Of a stretch of DNA of 64,000 bases, positions 53,500 to 62,217 are shown piece after piece; positions within the stretch are counted from its first letter, which is position 1, and every line of letters starts with the position of its first letter. The translations under genes and the position numbers were made by a program. The notes beneath the pieces are model-generated. The model was not told the origin of the DNA. It searched no databases and saw nothing but the letters and a program-made list of their open reading frames with translations. Source of the DNA: Allohoeflea poritis (GTDB lineage: Bacteria > Pseudomonadota > Alphaproteobacteria > Rhizobiales > Rhizobiaceae); contig NZ_JAPJZH010000018.1 of NCBI RefSeq assembly GCF_027889715.1, positions 1-64,000 of the forward strand. Reading direction: 5' to 3'.

Positions 53500-55296
53500 T
53501 CAAAATGCCGCGGCGTCAAGCGCCATCGTCGATTCCGAACCGGCTTCGATGCGCTGCTTGCGCAGGGCCGTCTCCGGCATGATCCGCTCGAAGAAGAAAC
53601 GCGCGGTCGTCAGCTTGTTCTGCAGGTAGTCGGCATCATCGCCGGCACCGTTCGCCAGCTTGTCCTGCGCGACCTTGGCCATCTGCGCCCACATGTAGCC
53701 AAGGGCAACCACGCCGAACAGATGCATGTAGTCGGTCGAGCCGGCGCCGGCATTGTCCGGATTGGACATGCCGTTCTGCATGAACCACATGGTGGAGCCC
53801 TGCAGATCGTTGAGCCCCTTCTTCAGCGCCTTGGTGAAGGGCGCCATGTTCTCGTCGCTGCGGTTCTCCTCGCAGAAATCGCCGACTTCCTTGAAGAAAG
53901 CCATCACGGCGCGGCCATTGTTGGCGCCCAGTTTACGGCCGACCAGATCGAGTGCCTGGATGCCGTTGGCGCCCTCATAGATCATGGCGATACGGGCATC
54001 GCGCACATACTGGCTCATGCCCCATTCCTCGATATAGCCGTGGCCGCCAAACATCTGCTGGGCGGCGACCGCATTGTCGAAGCCGCGATCCGTCAGCACG
54101 CCCTTGAGGATCGGGGTCATCAGGCCAAGCACGTCGTCAGCCGCCTGACGGTCTTCTTCCGTATCGGATCGGTGCTTGAGATCGGCCTGCAGCGCAGTCC
54201 ACAAGACGAGGGCGCGGCTCGCCTCGTTGAAGGCGCGGTTGTTCATCAGGGTGCGCCGCACATCCGGATGCACGATGATGGGATCGGCCTTCTTTTCCGG
54301 TTCCTTCGCGCCGGTCAGCGACCGGCCCTGGATACGCTCGCGCGCATAATTGGCGGCATTCTGACTGGCGATCTCGGACTGGCACAGGCCCTGCAGGCCG
54401 ACGCCGAGGCGCGCTTCGTTCATCATCACGAACATCGCGTTGAGGCCGCGGTTCTCCTCGCCGATGAGGTAACCGGTCGCATCGTCATAGTTCATGACAC
54501 AGGTGGCATTGCCGTGGATGCCCATCTTTTCCTCGATGGATCCGCAGGACACGCCGTTCGGGTCGGTGACATTGCCGGCCTCATCGACCCTCAGCTTGGG
54601 AACGATGAACAGGGAAATGCCCTTGACGCCTTCGGGCGCGCCCTCGATGCGTGCAAGCACCAGATGAATGATGTTGTCCGACATGTCGTGATCGCCGGCG
54701 GAGATGAAGATCTTCTGCCCGGAAATCTTGTAGCTGCCGTCGCCCTGCGGCACCGCCTTGGTGCGCAGCAGGCCGAGATCGGTGCCGCAATGCGGCTCGG
54801 TCAGGTTCATGGTGCCGGTCCACGAACCCTCGATCATCTTCGGCAGCCATTTGGCTTTCTGCTCGTCGCTGCCATGTTCGGAGATCGCGGCAATCGCTCC
54901 CTGGGTGAGGCCCGGATACATCATCAGCGCCATATTGGCCGCCGAAAGATATTCGCCGATGGCGGTATGCAGCACCAGCGGAAGTCCCTGGCCGCCATAT
55001 TCCGGGTCGGCTGATAGGCCCATCCAGCCGCCCTCGCGGTAGATGTCGAACGCCTCCTTGAAGCCCTTGGGGGTCGTCACCGTGCCGTCGTCATGGCGCA
55101 CGCAACCTTCCTGGTCGCCGACCTGGTTGAGCGGCAGAAGGACCTCTTCCGCGAACTTCGAGCCTTCCTGCAAGATGGCTTCGACGACATCGGGCGTCGC
55201 GTCGGAAAAGCCTGGAAGGTTGTTGTATCGCTCGTAACCGAGCACGTCGTTGAGGATGAACAGCGTGTCTTTGACCGGGGCCTGATAGCTTGGCAT
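53500..55296 (-). CDS. Long acyl-CoA dehydrogenase (FadE-like, about 600 residues)
   Basis: 598 residues, the larger acyl-CoA dehydrogenase type with an extra N-terminal segment ([15 protein letters not shown]) and a C-terminal extension ([20 protein letters not shown]) beyond the core. Core motifs are [28 protein letters not shown] and [22 protein letters not shown]. These enzymes usually act on long-chain acyl-CoA. ATG 55296 is preferred; the frame up to 55377 runs through the operator. First gene of the leftward fad operon, directly behind the perfect dyad. Confidence 0.93.
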   Translation of the reverse strand: MPSYQAPVKDTLFILNDVLGYERYNNLPGFSDATPDVVEAILQEGSKFAEEVLLPLNQVGDQEGCVRHDDGTVTTPKGFKEAFDIYREGGWMGLSADPEYGGQGLPLVLHTAIGEYLSAANMALMMYPGLTQGAIAAISEHGSDEQKAKWLPKMIEGSWTGTMNLTEPHCGTDLGLLRTKAVPQGDGSYKISGQKIFISAGDHDMSDNIIHLVLARIEGAPEGVKGISLFIVPKLRVDEAGNVTDPNGVSCGSIEEKMGIHGNATCVMNYDDATGYLIGEENRGLNAMFVMMNEARLGVGLQGLCQSEIASQNAANYARERIQGRSLTGAKEPEKKADPIIVHPDVRRTLMNNRAFNEASRALVLWTALQADLKHRSDTEEDRQAADDVLGLMTPILKGVLTDRGFDNAVAAQQMFGGHGYIEEWGMSQYVRDARIAMIYEGANGIQALDLVGRKLGANNGRAVMAFFKEVGDFCEENRSDENMAPFTKALKKGLNDLQGSTMWFMQNGMSNPDNAGAGSTDYMHLFGVVALGYMWAQMAKVAQDKLANGAGDDADYLQNKLTTARFFFERIMPETALRKQRIEAGSESTMALDAAAF

Positions 55297-55355
55297 TGGG
55301 GCTCTCTTATTTGGTCCGAGGTGTCGGGAGGTTGGTTGACGTCCTATACAATTAA

Positions 55356-55377
55356 TTGACGTTTGCGTAAACGTCAA
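55356..55377. promoter_or_regulatory. Perfect 9-4-9 dyad operator of the beta-oxidation operon
   Basis: TTGACGTTT-GCGT-AAACGTCAA is a flawless inverted repeat 60 bp before the fadE-like start, sharing half-site and spacer length with 1266-1287. It is expected to bind a dimeric regulator of acyl-CoA catabolism (LiuR/FadR-like function). A partial copy of the half-site (TTGACGT) lies at 55336-55342. Confidence 0.75.
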
Positions 55378-55526
55378 AATTTTACAATCGGTTTCCCTTA
55401 CGATTCACGCGAAATTGAGCGCTTTGGTGGCATGTTTTCGCATTTCGCAAGTGGTTTTGGCTGCGGTGACGCCGCTACTGACGAAAACCGGTCGATTGCC
55501 GGCCGGTTAAGAAATTTGCCAAAAAG

Positions 55527-55550
55527 TAACCTAGGTTAACGGGTTGTTTA
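55527..55550. promoter_or_regulatory. Palindrome and CtrA-like site upstream of podJ
   Basis: TAACCTAGGTTA (55527-55538) is a perfect 12-bp palindrome. TTAA-N7-TTTA (55536-55550) differs by one base from the CtrA consensus TTAA-N7-TTAA. GATTC (GANTC) sites lie at 55402 and 55590. The rest of 55378-55714 shows no gene. Cell-cycle control of podJ would fit its role at the poles. Confidence 0.4.
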
Positions 55551-55714
55551 CCACGTTTCGTGAATGTTCGCATAGCGGCGGTAAATCCCGATTCACCAGT
55601 TCCTCGTCACAGACGGATTACCAATCGCATCGGCTTTTCTGTCTGATTGCCCGGTAGAGAAGCCGCATGCGGCCAGAGGTTGGAACTTACCGTTCTTAAT
55701 TCGACACGGATAAA

Positions 55715-58700
55715 ATGATGAACAGCTCAAGACCTCCGAGAAACTGGCAGAACTCCCGGCAAAACTCTTCCGTTGACGTCCTGAACCAGTCGATTGCCGA
55801 TCTGGAAGCGCGTATCGATGCGCTCAACAATCGGAACCGGCAGCAGCCGGCGCGGCCGCAGGGCCAGCAACGCGCGCCGGAGGCGGAAATCCACCAGCAA
55901 ATGGCCGAGCAACTGCGCCGGCCTCCGCAAAACACCCTTCCTCAGCGGGAACTCACCCAGCGGGAGCCGGCATACCATGAAGCGGTCCCGCAGCAGGCGG
56001 TTCCGGCCGGCAGCACCAGCCGCGCGCGCAGGGCAGCCAAGGCGGCCTCGCCCGAAACCAGCAACGCCATGCGCGATATTGCCGAAGCGCTTGCCGCGAT
56101 GCGCGACGATATGCGGCGCGATGTCGACGAAATCAAAACCATGACCGGATCGGCGGCCATGCCGGGCGAAATCCGCAACGACCTTGCGCATCTGGCCGGT
56201 CAGCTTGAAGCATTGGAAGCCGCGCGCGCAGGCCATCAGGGCGGCGAACTGCACCGCGAACTCGATGAGCTGCGCTCCCTCGTAAACGAACTCGCGCGCG
56301 AGGAAAGCATGCGCAGGCTCGAAAACCGTTGGGACGGTTTTGAAGAGCGGATCTCGGATCTCGATCCGGCGGCGGTGCGCGAGGAACTGATCACGCTCTC
56401 CTACCGCCTCGACGATATCAAATCCTCCATCGGCCAGCTTCCGTCGGCCTTGCCGCTCCACGCGCTGGAAGACAAGATCAAGATGCTGGTCGGAGCCATC
56501 GATGCCATGTCGAGGCAGCCGGCGGCGTCCGACCCGGAAGTCGCGCGCCAGTTCGCGCTGCTCGACGAAAGGCTCGACGAGATCAGCCGTGCCATTGTCG
56601 CCACCCAGAACGCCCAGGCCTCGTCGGTGGACCACGAGGCGATCGAACGGCTGGAAAGCCGCATGGATGCCCTGGTCGACCGTATCGGCCAGATCGGTCA
56701 GTCCAACCAGACCCAGATCGGGCGCCAGAGCGAAGCGCACAATGAACTTTCGCAACGCCTCGAGTCATTGACCCGCAGGGTCGAGGACCTGGCCCATGAG
56801 GAAGCGATCAGCGCCGTGGCCGAGCGGCTCGACACGCTGACCCACACCCTGGTTCAGCAGTTTTCGAGCACCGATCCGCATCTGATTGCGCAGATCGACG
56901 AATTGTCGCGCAAGGTCGACACGATCGATCTTGAGAGCGTCAATGCCCAGATCGCCCACCAGCTCAACGAATTGTCGCTGCGTATCGACAACATCAATAC
57001 CGACCTGACGGCGACGAACGGCAACCAGGACCAGCTCTATGGCCGTCTCGAGGAACTCGCCGACCGCGTCGAGCAGAGTGCGGCCCGTGAAACGGTTGTG
57101 GATTTCACGCCCATCGAGATGCGGTTGGCCGACCTGGCGGCGCGTCTCGATGAGTCGCAATCGCCGAATTATGTCAGCGACGATGCCATCCGCAACCTGG
57201 AAGATCAGGTGGCGGGACTGTCGAGCCTTCTGAACAATCCCGATCCGAACGGTGAGTCCGCCGCGGTGCTTGAGCCGCGTCTTGCCGCTATCGAGGACCA
57301 TTTGTCGGCCAGCAGGGCGGACAGCCAGGATCTGGTGATCGAAGCCGCTCGGCAGGCGGCGGAAACGGCCGTCGCGTCCTTCCAGCAAAACGGTGCGCCG
57401 CCGGCCGACATGGCCGCGGTCGAGTCCCTTGTCAGCGATCTGCGCTCACTGGAGGACCTCAGCCGCAGGAGCGAGGAGCGCAGCACGCGCACCATCGACG
57501 CGGTGCATGACACGCTTCTCAAGATTGCCGAACGGCTGGAGAAGCTCGAGGAAACCACGGCTGCTCCGGCGCCGGCCCTGACACGGGACGACGATTTCGC
57601 GGACGAGGGCCGGGGACTGGCCGACTACCGCGATGCCGACCGGCAGTCCATGGAGTTCGGTTCGCACGAAATGCAATCGTCGAGCTATTCACCCACGTCG
57701 CATGAGCCGATCGACTACGGCACCGACGAGCGGGACGCATTCGAGCTGGAACCGGCCGCGACGGCGTCCGCAGTCTACCCGCCCGAGGCCATGGTTCATC
57801 CCGATGACCCCGCTCCGATTGTCTCCCAGGATGATGACGACATGCCGCGGGAGGACGATGTCCCCGCGGGAAAGTCGCTGCTGTCCGGCTTAAAGAAGCG
57901 CTTTGCCGGCAGTACCCGTCAGACGGACGTTTCTGAGTCGCGGGACAATGCGCTTCAAAATGTCGATCCGGCGCCGTCCATCGATCCGGTCGGCGATATC
58001 GATCCGGAAACGGCCAATATGCCGCTCGAGCCGGGTTCAGGCGCCCCGGACATCAAGAAGATCATGGCCAAGGTCCGTCATGCGCAGAACATGGCCGATC
58101 AGGATCACGCCTATTCGGCAGAATCCGAACAATCGGGCAACGGCAAGGCCGATTTCATAGCGGCCGCCCGCCGCGCCGCCCAGGCAGCCGCCAGCGAAGT
58201 GGCGGAGATGGAAAGTGTGGACGAGGACAAGAAAGGCCGCTCTGCCCTGGTTGAGACGGTGAGCCGGAGCCGCAAGCCGATCCTGCTGGCCGCCGGCGCC
58301 GTGTTGCTGGCGGTCATCTCCTATCCTCTGCTGTCCGGCTTCATCGGCGGCGAGCAGAAACCCGTGGAGACGGCGTCCGTCGAACAGCCGGCCGTTGTCG
58401 AGCCCGCAACGCCGCCGGTAACCGAACCGGCGCCTGTCGTGGAACCGGAACTGCCGAAGGTCGAGGTGATCGAACGGCAGGTCGAGGAGGTTGTCGCGCC
58501 TGTCGTTGCATCCAACAACGATGCCGCGCCGGCACAGACGCTTTCCGCAGACAACCAGGTCCAGCCGAGTTCGAGCTTCCAGCCCGCCGAGCCGGCACCC
58601 GTTGAGGAAGTAGCCGCGATTCCGGCGGAGCCGGCAGCGCCGGCGATGGACATCGAATTGCCGCCGGAAACGGTCGGGCCGCTTGCACTGCGCGAGGCCG

Positions 58701-59509
58701 CTGCCAGTGGCGACAGCCTTGCATTGTTCGAGATCGGGGCGCGCTACACGGAAGGCCGTGGCGTCGCGACCGATCTCGGTGAGGCGGCCAAGTGGTATCA
58801 GCGTTCCGCGGATCTTGGGTTTGCGCCGGCGCAGTACCGTCTGGCCAACTTCTATGAGAAAGGCTCCGGGCTGAACCGCGATGTCGAAAAGGCCATGACC
58901 TGGTATGTGAAGGCCGCCGAGCAGGGCAATGCCAGCGCCATGCACAATCTTGCGGTGCTGCACGCGATGGGACCTGGCGGCGCCGCCGACTATGATGCGG
59001 CCGGCAAATGGTTCACCAAAGCGGCCGATCTTGGCGTAAAGGACAGCCAGTTCAATCTCGCAATCCTGCACGCGCGTGGCAGCGGCGTTTCCCAGGACCT
59101 CGAAGAGACCTACAAATGGTTCGCCATCGCGGCCAAATCCGGAGACAAGGATGCGGCCAAGAAGCGCGACGAGGTTGCCAACGCGTTGCGCCCCGAGCAG
59201 CTCGAAAGCGCGCGGGCCAAGGTTGAACTCTGGAAGCCCGCACCGCTCATCGAAGCGGCCAACACGGCGCGCATTCCGCCCGAATGGCGCGGCGCCGAGA
59301 CCCGCACGGCTTCCGTCGACATGACCAAGGCGGTCAAGAATATCCAGGCGATCCTGACCAAGAACGGTTTCGATACGGGCGGCGTTGACGGCATCATGGG
59401 CGCCCGCACCGTCAGCGCCATCAAGTCGTTCCAGGAATCGGTCGGGCTGGAGCCCACCGGTGAAGTCGACGATGCGCTCGTAAAGCAATTGATCGAACGC
59501 AACAATTAG
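55715..59509 (+). CDS. podJ: PodJ-type polar localisation protein
   Basis: 1264 residues. Long N-terminal cytoplasmic part rich in heptad repeats (coiled coil, about 115-640), an acidic/proline-containing linker, one transmembrane helix (about 851-873, ILLAAGAVLLAVISYPLL), a periplasmic Pro/Val/Glu-rich stretch, Sel1-like repeats (about 990-1150; EGRGVATDLGEAAKWYQRSA and successors) and a C-terminal peptidoglycan-binding domain (about 1200-1260; FDTGGVDGIMGARTVSAIKSFQ). This order is that of PodJ, which marks cell poles in Caulobacter and rhizobia. Two ATGs (55715, 55718) are adjacent. Confidence 0.88.
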   Translation: MMNSSRPPRNWQNSRQNSSVDVLNQSIADLEARIDALNNRNRQQPARPQGQQRAPEAEIHQQMAEQLRRPPQNTLPQRELTQREPAYHEAVPQQAVPAGSTSRARRAAKAASPETSNAMRDIAEALAAMRDDMRRDVDEIKTMTGSAAMPGEIRNDLAHLAGQLEALEAARAGHQGGELHRELDELRSLVNELAREESMRRLENRWDGFEERISDLDPAAVREELITLSYRLDDIKSSIGQLPSALPLHALEDKIKMLVGAIDAMSRQPAASDPEVARQFALLDERLDEISRAIVATQNAQASSVDHEAIERLESRMDALVDRIGQIGQSNQTQIGRQSEAHNELSQRLESLTRRVEDLAHEEAISAVAERLDTLTHTLVQQFSSTDPHLIAQIDELSRKVDTIDLESVNAQIAHQLNELSLRIDNINTDLTATNGNQDQLYGRLEELADRVEQSAARETVVDFTPIEMRLADLAARLDESQSPNYVSDDAIRNLEDQVAGLSSLLNNPDPNGESAAVLEPRLAAIEDHLSASRADSQDLVIEAARQAAETAVASFQQNGAPPADMAAVESLVSDLRSLEDLSRRSEERSTRTIDAVHDTLLKIAERLEKLEETTAAPAPALTRDDDFADEGRGLADYRDADRQSMEFGSHEMQSSSYSPTSHEPIDYGTDERDAFELEPAATASAVYPPEAMVHPDDPAPIVSQDDDDMPREDDVPAGKSLLSGLKKRFAGSTRQTDVSESRDNALQNVDPAPSIDPVGDIDPETANMPLEPGSGAPDIKKIMAKVRHAQNMADQDHAYSAESEQSGNGKADFIAAARRAAQAAASEVAEMESVDEDKKGRSALVETVSRSRKPILLAAGAVLLAVISYPLLSGFIGGEQKPVETASVEQPAVVEPATPPVTEPAPVVEPELPKVEVIERQVEEVVAPVVASNNDAAPAQTLSADNQVQPSSSFQPAEPAPVEEVAAIPAEPAAPAMDIELPPETVGPLALREAAASGDSLALFEIGARYTEGRGVATDLGEAAKWYQRSADLGFAPAQYRLANFYEKGSGLNRDVEKAMTWYVKAAEQGNASAMHNLAVLHAMGPGGAADYDAAGKWFTKAADLGVKDSQFNLAILHARGSGVSQDLEETYKWFAIAAKSGDKDAAKKRDEVANALRPEQLESARAKVELWKPAPLIEAANTARIPPEWRGAETRTASVDMTKAVKNIQAILTKNGFDTGGVDGIMGARTVSAIKSFQESVGLEPTGEVDDALVKQLIERNN

Positions 59510-59537
59510 GCTTTTCCGTCTTAACCAAAACAGCATT

Positions 59538-59581
59538 GCGGCCGCCGGTTCACTGGACCCGGCGGCCGCTTCCGTTCTACC
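59538..59581 (+). terminator. Probable terminator after podJ
   Basis: GCGGCCGCCGG (59538-59548) pairs exactly with CCGGCGGCCGC (59559-59569) and is followed by a T-rich but interrupted tail (TTCCGTTCTACC, then TTTTC). It lies 28 bp after the podJ stop. The remainder to 59741 holds nothing else recognised. Confidence 0.65.
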
Positions 59582-59741
59582 TTTTCAGGCGAACCGTAAG
59601 CCGGCTGAATCTGGCTCCATGACCGCGCGTTTCTGGCCCCAATCAGAGCGATTGACTTAGCAGAACATAAGGCGCATGACAGTCGTGGATGCCCGCTGCA
59701 TCCGGTCTTTTATCTTTTGGGAATAGCCGCTTCGGCCCGAC

Positions 59742-60668
59742 ATGAGCATCTATCTGCCCATAGCAGAATTGTCAGTCAATGCCTTCATTATCCTGGGGAT
59801 GGGCGCGGCTGTCGGATTTCTTTCGGGCATGTTCGGTGTGGGCGGCGGCTTTCTCATCACACCGCTGCTGATCTTCTACAATATCCCGCCGCCCGTCGCC
59901 GTTGCGACCGGCGCCAACCAGGTTGTTGCATCGTCCTTTTCCGGTGCGCTGTCGCATTTCAGGCGCGGCACGCTGGACGTCAAGCTCGGGCTTACTTTAC
60001 TTGCAGGAGGTCTGGCAGGCGCCTCCGTCGGCATATACCTGTTCACGCTTTTAAGACAGCTCGGTCAGCTGGACCTGATCATCTCGCTCTTTTACGTCAC
60101 ATTCCTCAGTGTCGTCGGCGGCCTGATGCTGATCGAAAGCATCAACGCCTTGCGCCGGGCGGCCGCGAACAAGCCGGTTTCCCTGCGCAAACCCGGGCAG
60201 CATAACTGGGTCCACCGCCTCCCGTTCAAGATGCGCTTCAAGCGTTCCAAGATCTATCTCAGCGTCATTCCGGTCATCGTTCTCGGCTTCGGCATCGGCG
60301 TTCTGACATCCATCATGGGTGTCGGCGGCGGCTTCATCATGGTCCCGGCGATGATCTACCTGCTGCGCATCCCGACAAATGTGGTTATCGGCACATCGTT
60401 GTTTCAGATCATTTTCGTGACCGCGTTCACCACCATCGTACAGGCCACCACCAACCAGTCGGTCGATATTTTTCTCGCCGGCCTGCTGATGATCGCGGGC
60501 GTGATCGGAGCCCAATACGGCGTGCGGGTCGGCCAGCAATTGCGTGGCGAACAGTTGCGTGCCCTGCTGGCGATCATCGTCCTGGCCGTTGGGGTGCGGC
60601 TTGCCTACGATTTGATCGCGACACCCGACGAATTCTACTCGATCGCGACCACCGGGGTCGGATATTGA
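59742..60668 (+). CDS. TauE/SafE-family sulfite or anion exporter
   Basis: 308 residues with about eight transmembrane helices in two repeats, each beginning with the family glycine motif: GFLSGMFGVGGGFLITPLL and GVLTSIMGVGGGFIMVPAMI. Members export sulfite, sulfoacetate or related anions, mostly by assignment from homology. The stop overlaps the next start (TGATG), so it is coupled to the TIGR02186 gene, a pairing conserved across alphaproteobacteria. Confidence 0.92.
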   Translation: MSIYLPIAELSVNAFIILGMGAAVGFLSGMFGVGGGFLITPLLIFYNIPPPVAVATGANQVVASSFSGALSHFRRGTLDVKLGLTLLAGGLAGASVGIYLFTLLRQLGQLDLIISLFYVTFLSVVGGLMLIESINALRRAAANKPVSLRKPGQHNWVHRLPFKMRFKRSKIYLSVIPVIVLGFGIGVLTSIMGVGGGFIMVPAMIYLLRIPTNVVIGTSLFQIIFVTAFTTIVQATTNQSVDIFLAGLLMIAGVIGAQYGVRVGQQLRGEQLRALLAIIVLAVGVRLAYDLIATPDEFYSIATTGVGY

Positions 60669-61453
60669 TGCGCTGGCCGGTCCGCATACGCCTTGTGGCC
60701 CTGGCGCTCGTCTGGTTGCTGACCGCCGCCGGGGCCGCCGCGCAGGATGAACGACTGGAGATCGGCATCTCCACCGACGAGATCGCCATTACGTCGGATT
60801 TCGCCGGCGCTGACCTCACCGTGTTCGGCGCGCTGGACAATGCCGACGACCTCCTGCTGCAGCTCGGCCGCTACGATATCATCGTGGCGCTTGAAGGCCC
60901 CGCGAAGGAAACGGTGGTGCGTCGCAAGGAACGGGTCTTCGGCATCTGGATCAATCGCTATTCGATGCGCTTCGCGCCGGCGCCGGCATCCTATTCCCTG
61001 TCGAGCACGCTGCCCATTGACCGGATCACAAAGGAGATCGAGCTCAGCGGCAAGGCCATCGGCGTGAGGCACATCCACCTGACACCGCTCGGCAATGTCG
61101 GCGACGGATCGCGCGTACCGGAATTCCGGGATGCGCTCCTGCGGTTGCGGGAAGAAGACGGCATCTACCAGAGCGAACCGCTCGGTGTCGAATTCGTCAG
61201 CTCCAGCCTTTTCCGGGCGACACTGCGCCTGCCGGCGAACATCCCGGTTGGCGAGCACCGGCTGCGCGCTTTCCTTTTCAAGAACAATGAATTCGTCATG
61301 GAGCGTCAGCTCCGTCTCCGCGTGGTCAAGACCGGTATCGAACAGTTCATATTCGAACTGGCGCAGAACCATTCGTTCGTCTACGGCGTGCTTGCGGTTC
61401 TGCTGGCCATGCTGACCGGCTGGCTCGGCAGCCTGATCTTCAGGCGGGATTAG
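60668..61453 (+). CDS. TIGR02186-family membrane protein
   Basis: 261 residues, with a Sec signal peptide (to about GAAAQ), a periplasmic beta-rich domain (LEIGISTDEIAITSDFAGADLTVFGAL near its start) and one C-terminal transmembrane helix (FVYGVLAVLLAMLTGWLGSLIF). The family is confined mainly to alphaproteobacteria, almost always follows a TauE/SafE exporter, and has no known function. It probably works with TauE as an accessory subunit, which is inference from coupling. Confidence 0.9.
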   Translation: MRWPVRIRLVALALVWLLTAAGAAAQDERLEIGISTDEIAITSDFAGADLTVFGALDNADDLLLQLGRYDIIVALEGPAKETVVRRKERVFGIWINRYSMRFAPAPASYSLSSTLPIDRITKEIELSGKAIGVRHIHLTPLGNVGDGSRVPEFRDALLRLREEDGIYQSEPLGVEFVSSSLFRATLRLPANIPVGEHRLRAFLFKNNEFVMERQLRLRVVKTGIEQFIFELAQNHSFVYGVLAVLLAMLTGWLGSLIFRRD

Positions 61454-61465
61454 GTTTTCGGCCGA

Positions 61466-62197
61466 TCAGGCGATCAACCTGTCGAACGGCACCGAGTATA
61501 TCCGTTCGCGGCCGAGCAGATGGGCGGTCAGCTGGCTCTTGTGGAAGAGCCCCTGAAATGCGGCATTGCGCAGATTGAGCCCGCCCGTCGTCACGCCGAA
61601 GGCGGGCATGATGAGGCGCAGCCCGTCGCTGGCGAAACACGGCCTGCGAACGCCCTTGCCGCGCCGCACCACGCGCGCCGCCGGATGCAGGTGACCGGCG
61701 ACCTCGCCGGCCGTGTCCGCCGTTCCCCCAAGCGGCTCGTGCCGGAAGCAAAGACCGTCGAACAGCAGCGCGTTCACGCAGTCCCCCGCTAGGCCGGCCG
61801 GATGGTCCGGGTCGTGGTTGCCGGCGATCCAGTACCAGTCGCGGCCGCGCATCATGGAGCCGATCTGCGCCAGGCTTTCCCCGGGCAGTGCGCCGGCGCC
61901 ATGGCGGTCGTGAAAACTGTCACCCAGACTGACAACGCAGGCTGGCCGGTAGCGGTCGAGCGCGACCTGGAGCAGTTTCAGCGTCAGGCCCGTATCGTAG
62001 GGCGGCAGCAGCATGCCGCGCCGCGCATAGGCCGCCCCGGTCTCCAGATGCAGGTCCGATACCACGAGCGTCCGGCTGTCCGGCAGATAGAGCGCGCCGA
62101 TCGGGTCGCATATTGCCGCCGTGCCATTGATGTCGATTTCCGCGGTGCTGATCATGTCGTCGGCGATCACTGCCTGTGCGGCGCTGGCCCTGTTCAT
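61466..62197 (-). CDS. pdeM: Ligase-associated DNA damage response endonuclease PdeM
   Basis: 243 residues, calcineurin-like metallophosphoesterase. Metal-binding motifs DLHLE, GDSFHD, GNHD and GHLHP are all present. PdeM belongs to the ligase-associated damage response cluster together with an Lhr-type helicase, an ATP-dependent ligase and an exonuclease. It lies 20 bp downstream of the helicase gene. ATG 62197 sits immediately after GAGGA, so ATG 62155 is a possible alternative. Confidence 0.9.
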   Translation of the reverse strand: MNRASAAQAVIADDMISTAEIDINGTAAICDPIGALYLPDSRTLVVSDLHLETGAAYARRGMLLPPYDTGLTLKLLQVALDRYRPACVVSLGDSFHDRHGAGALPGESLAQIGSMMRGRDWYWIAGNHDPDHPAGLAGDCVNALLFDGLCFRHEPLGGTADTAGEVAGHLHPAARVVRRGKGVRRPCFASDGLRLIMPAFGVTTGGLNLRNAAFQGLFHKSQLTAHLLGRERIYSVPFDRLIA

Positions 62198-62217
62198 TCC
62201 TCGTCATGCCCTCGTAT

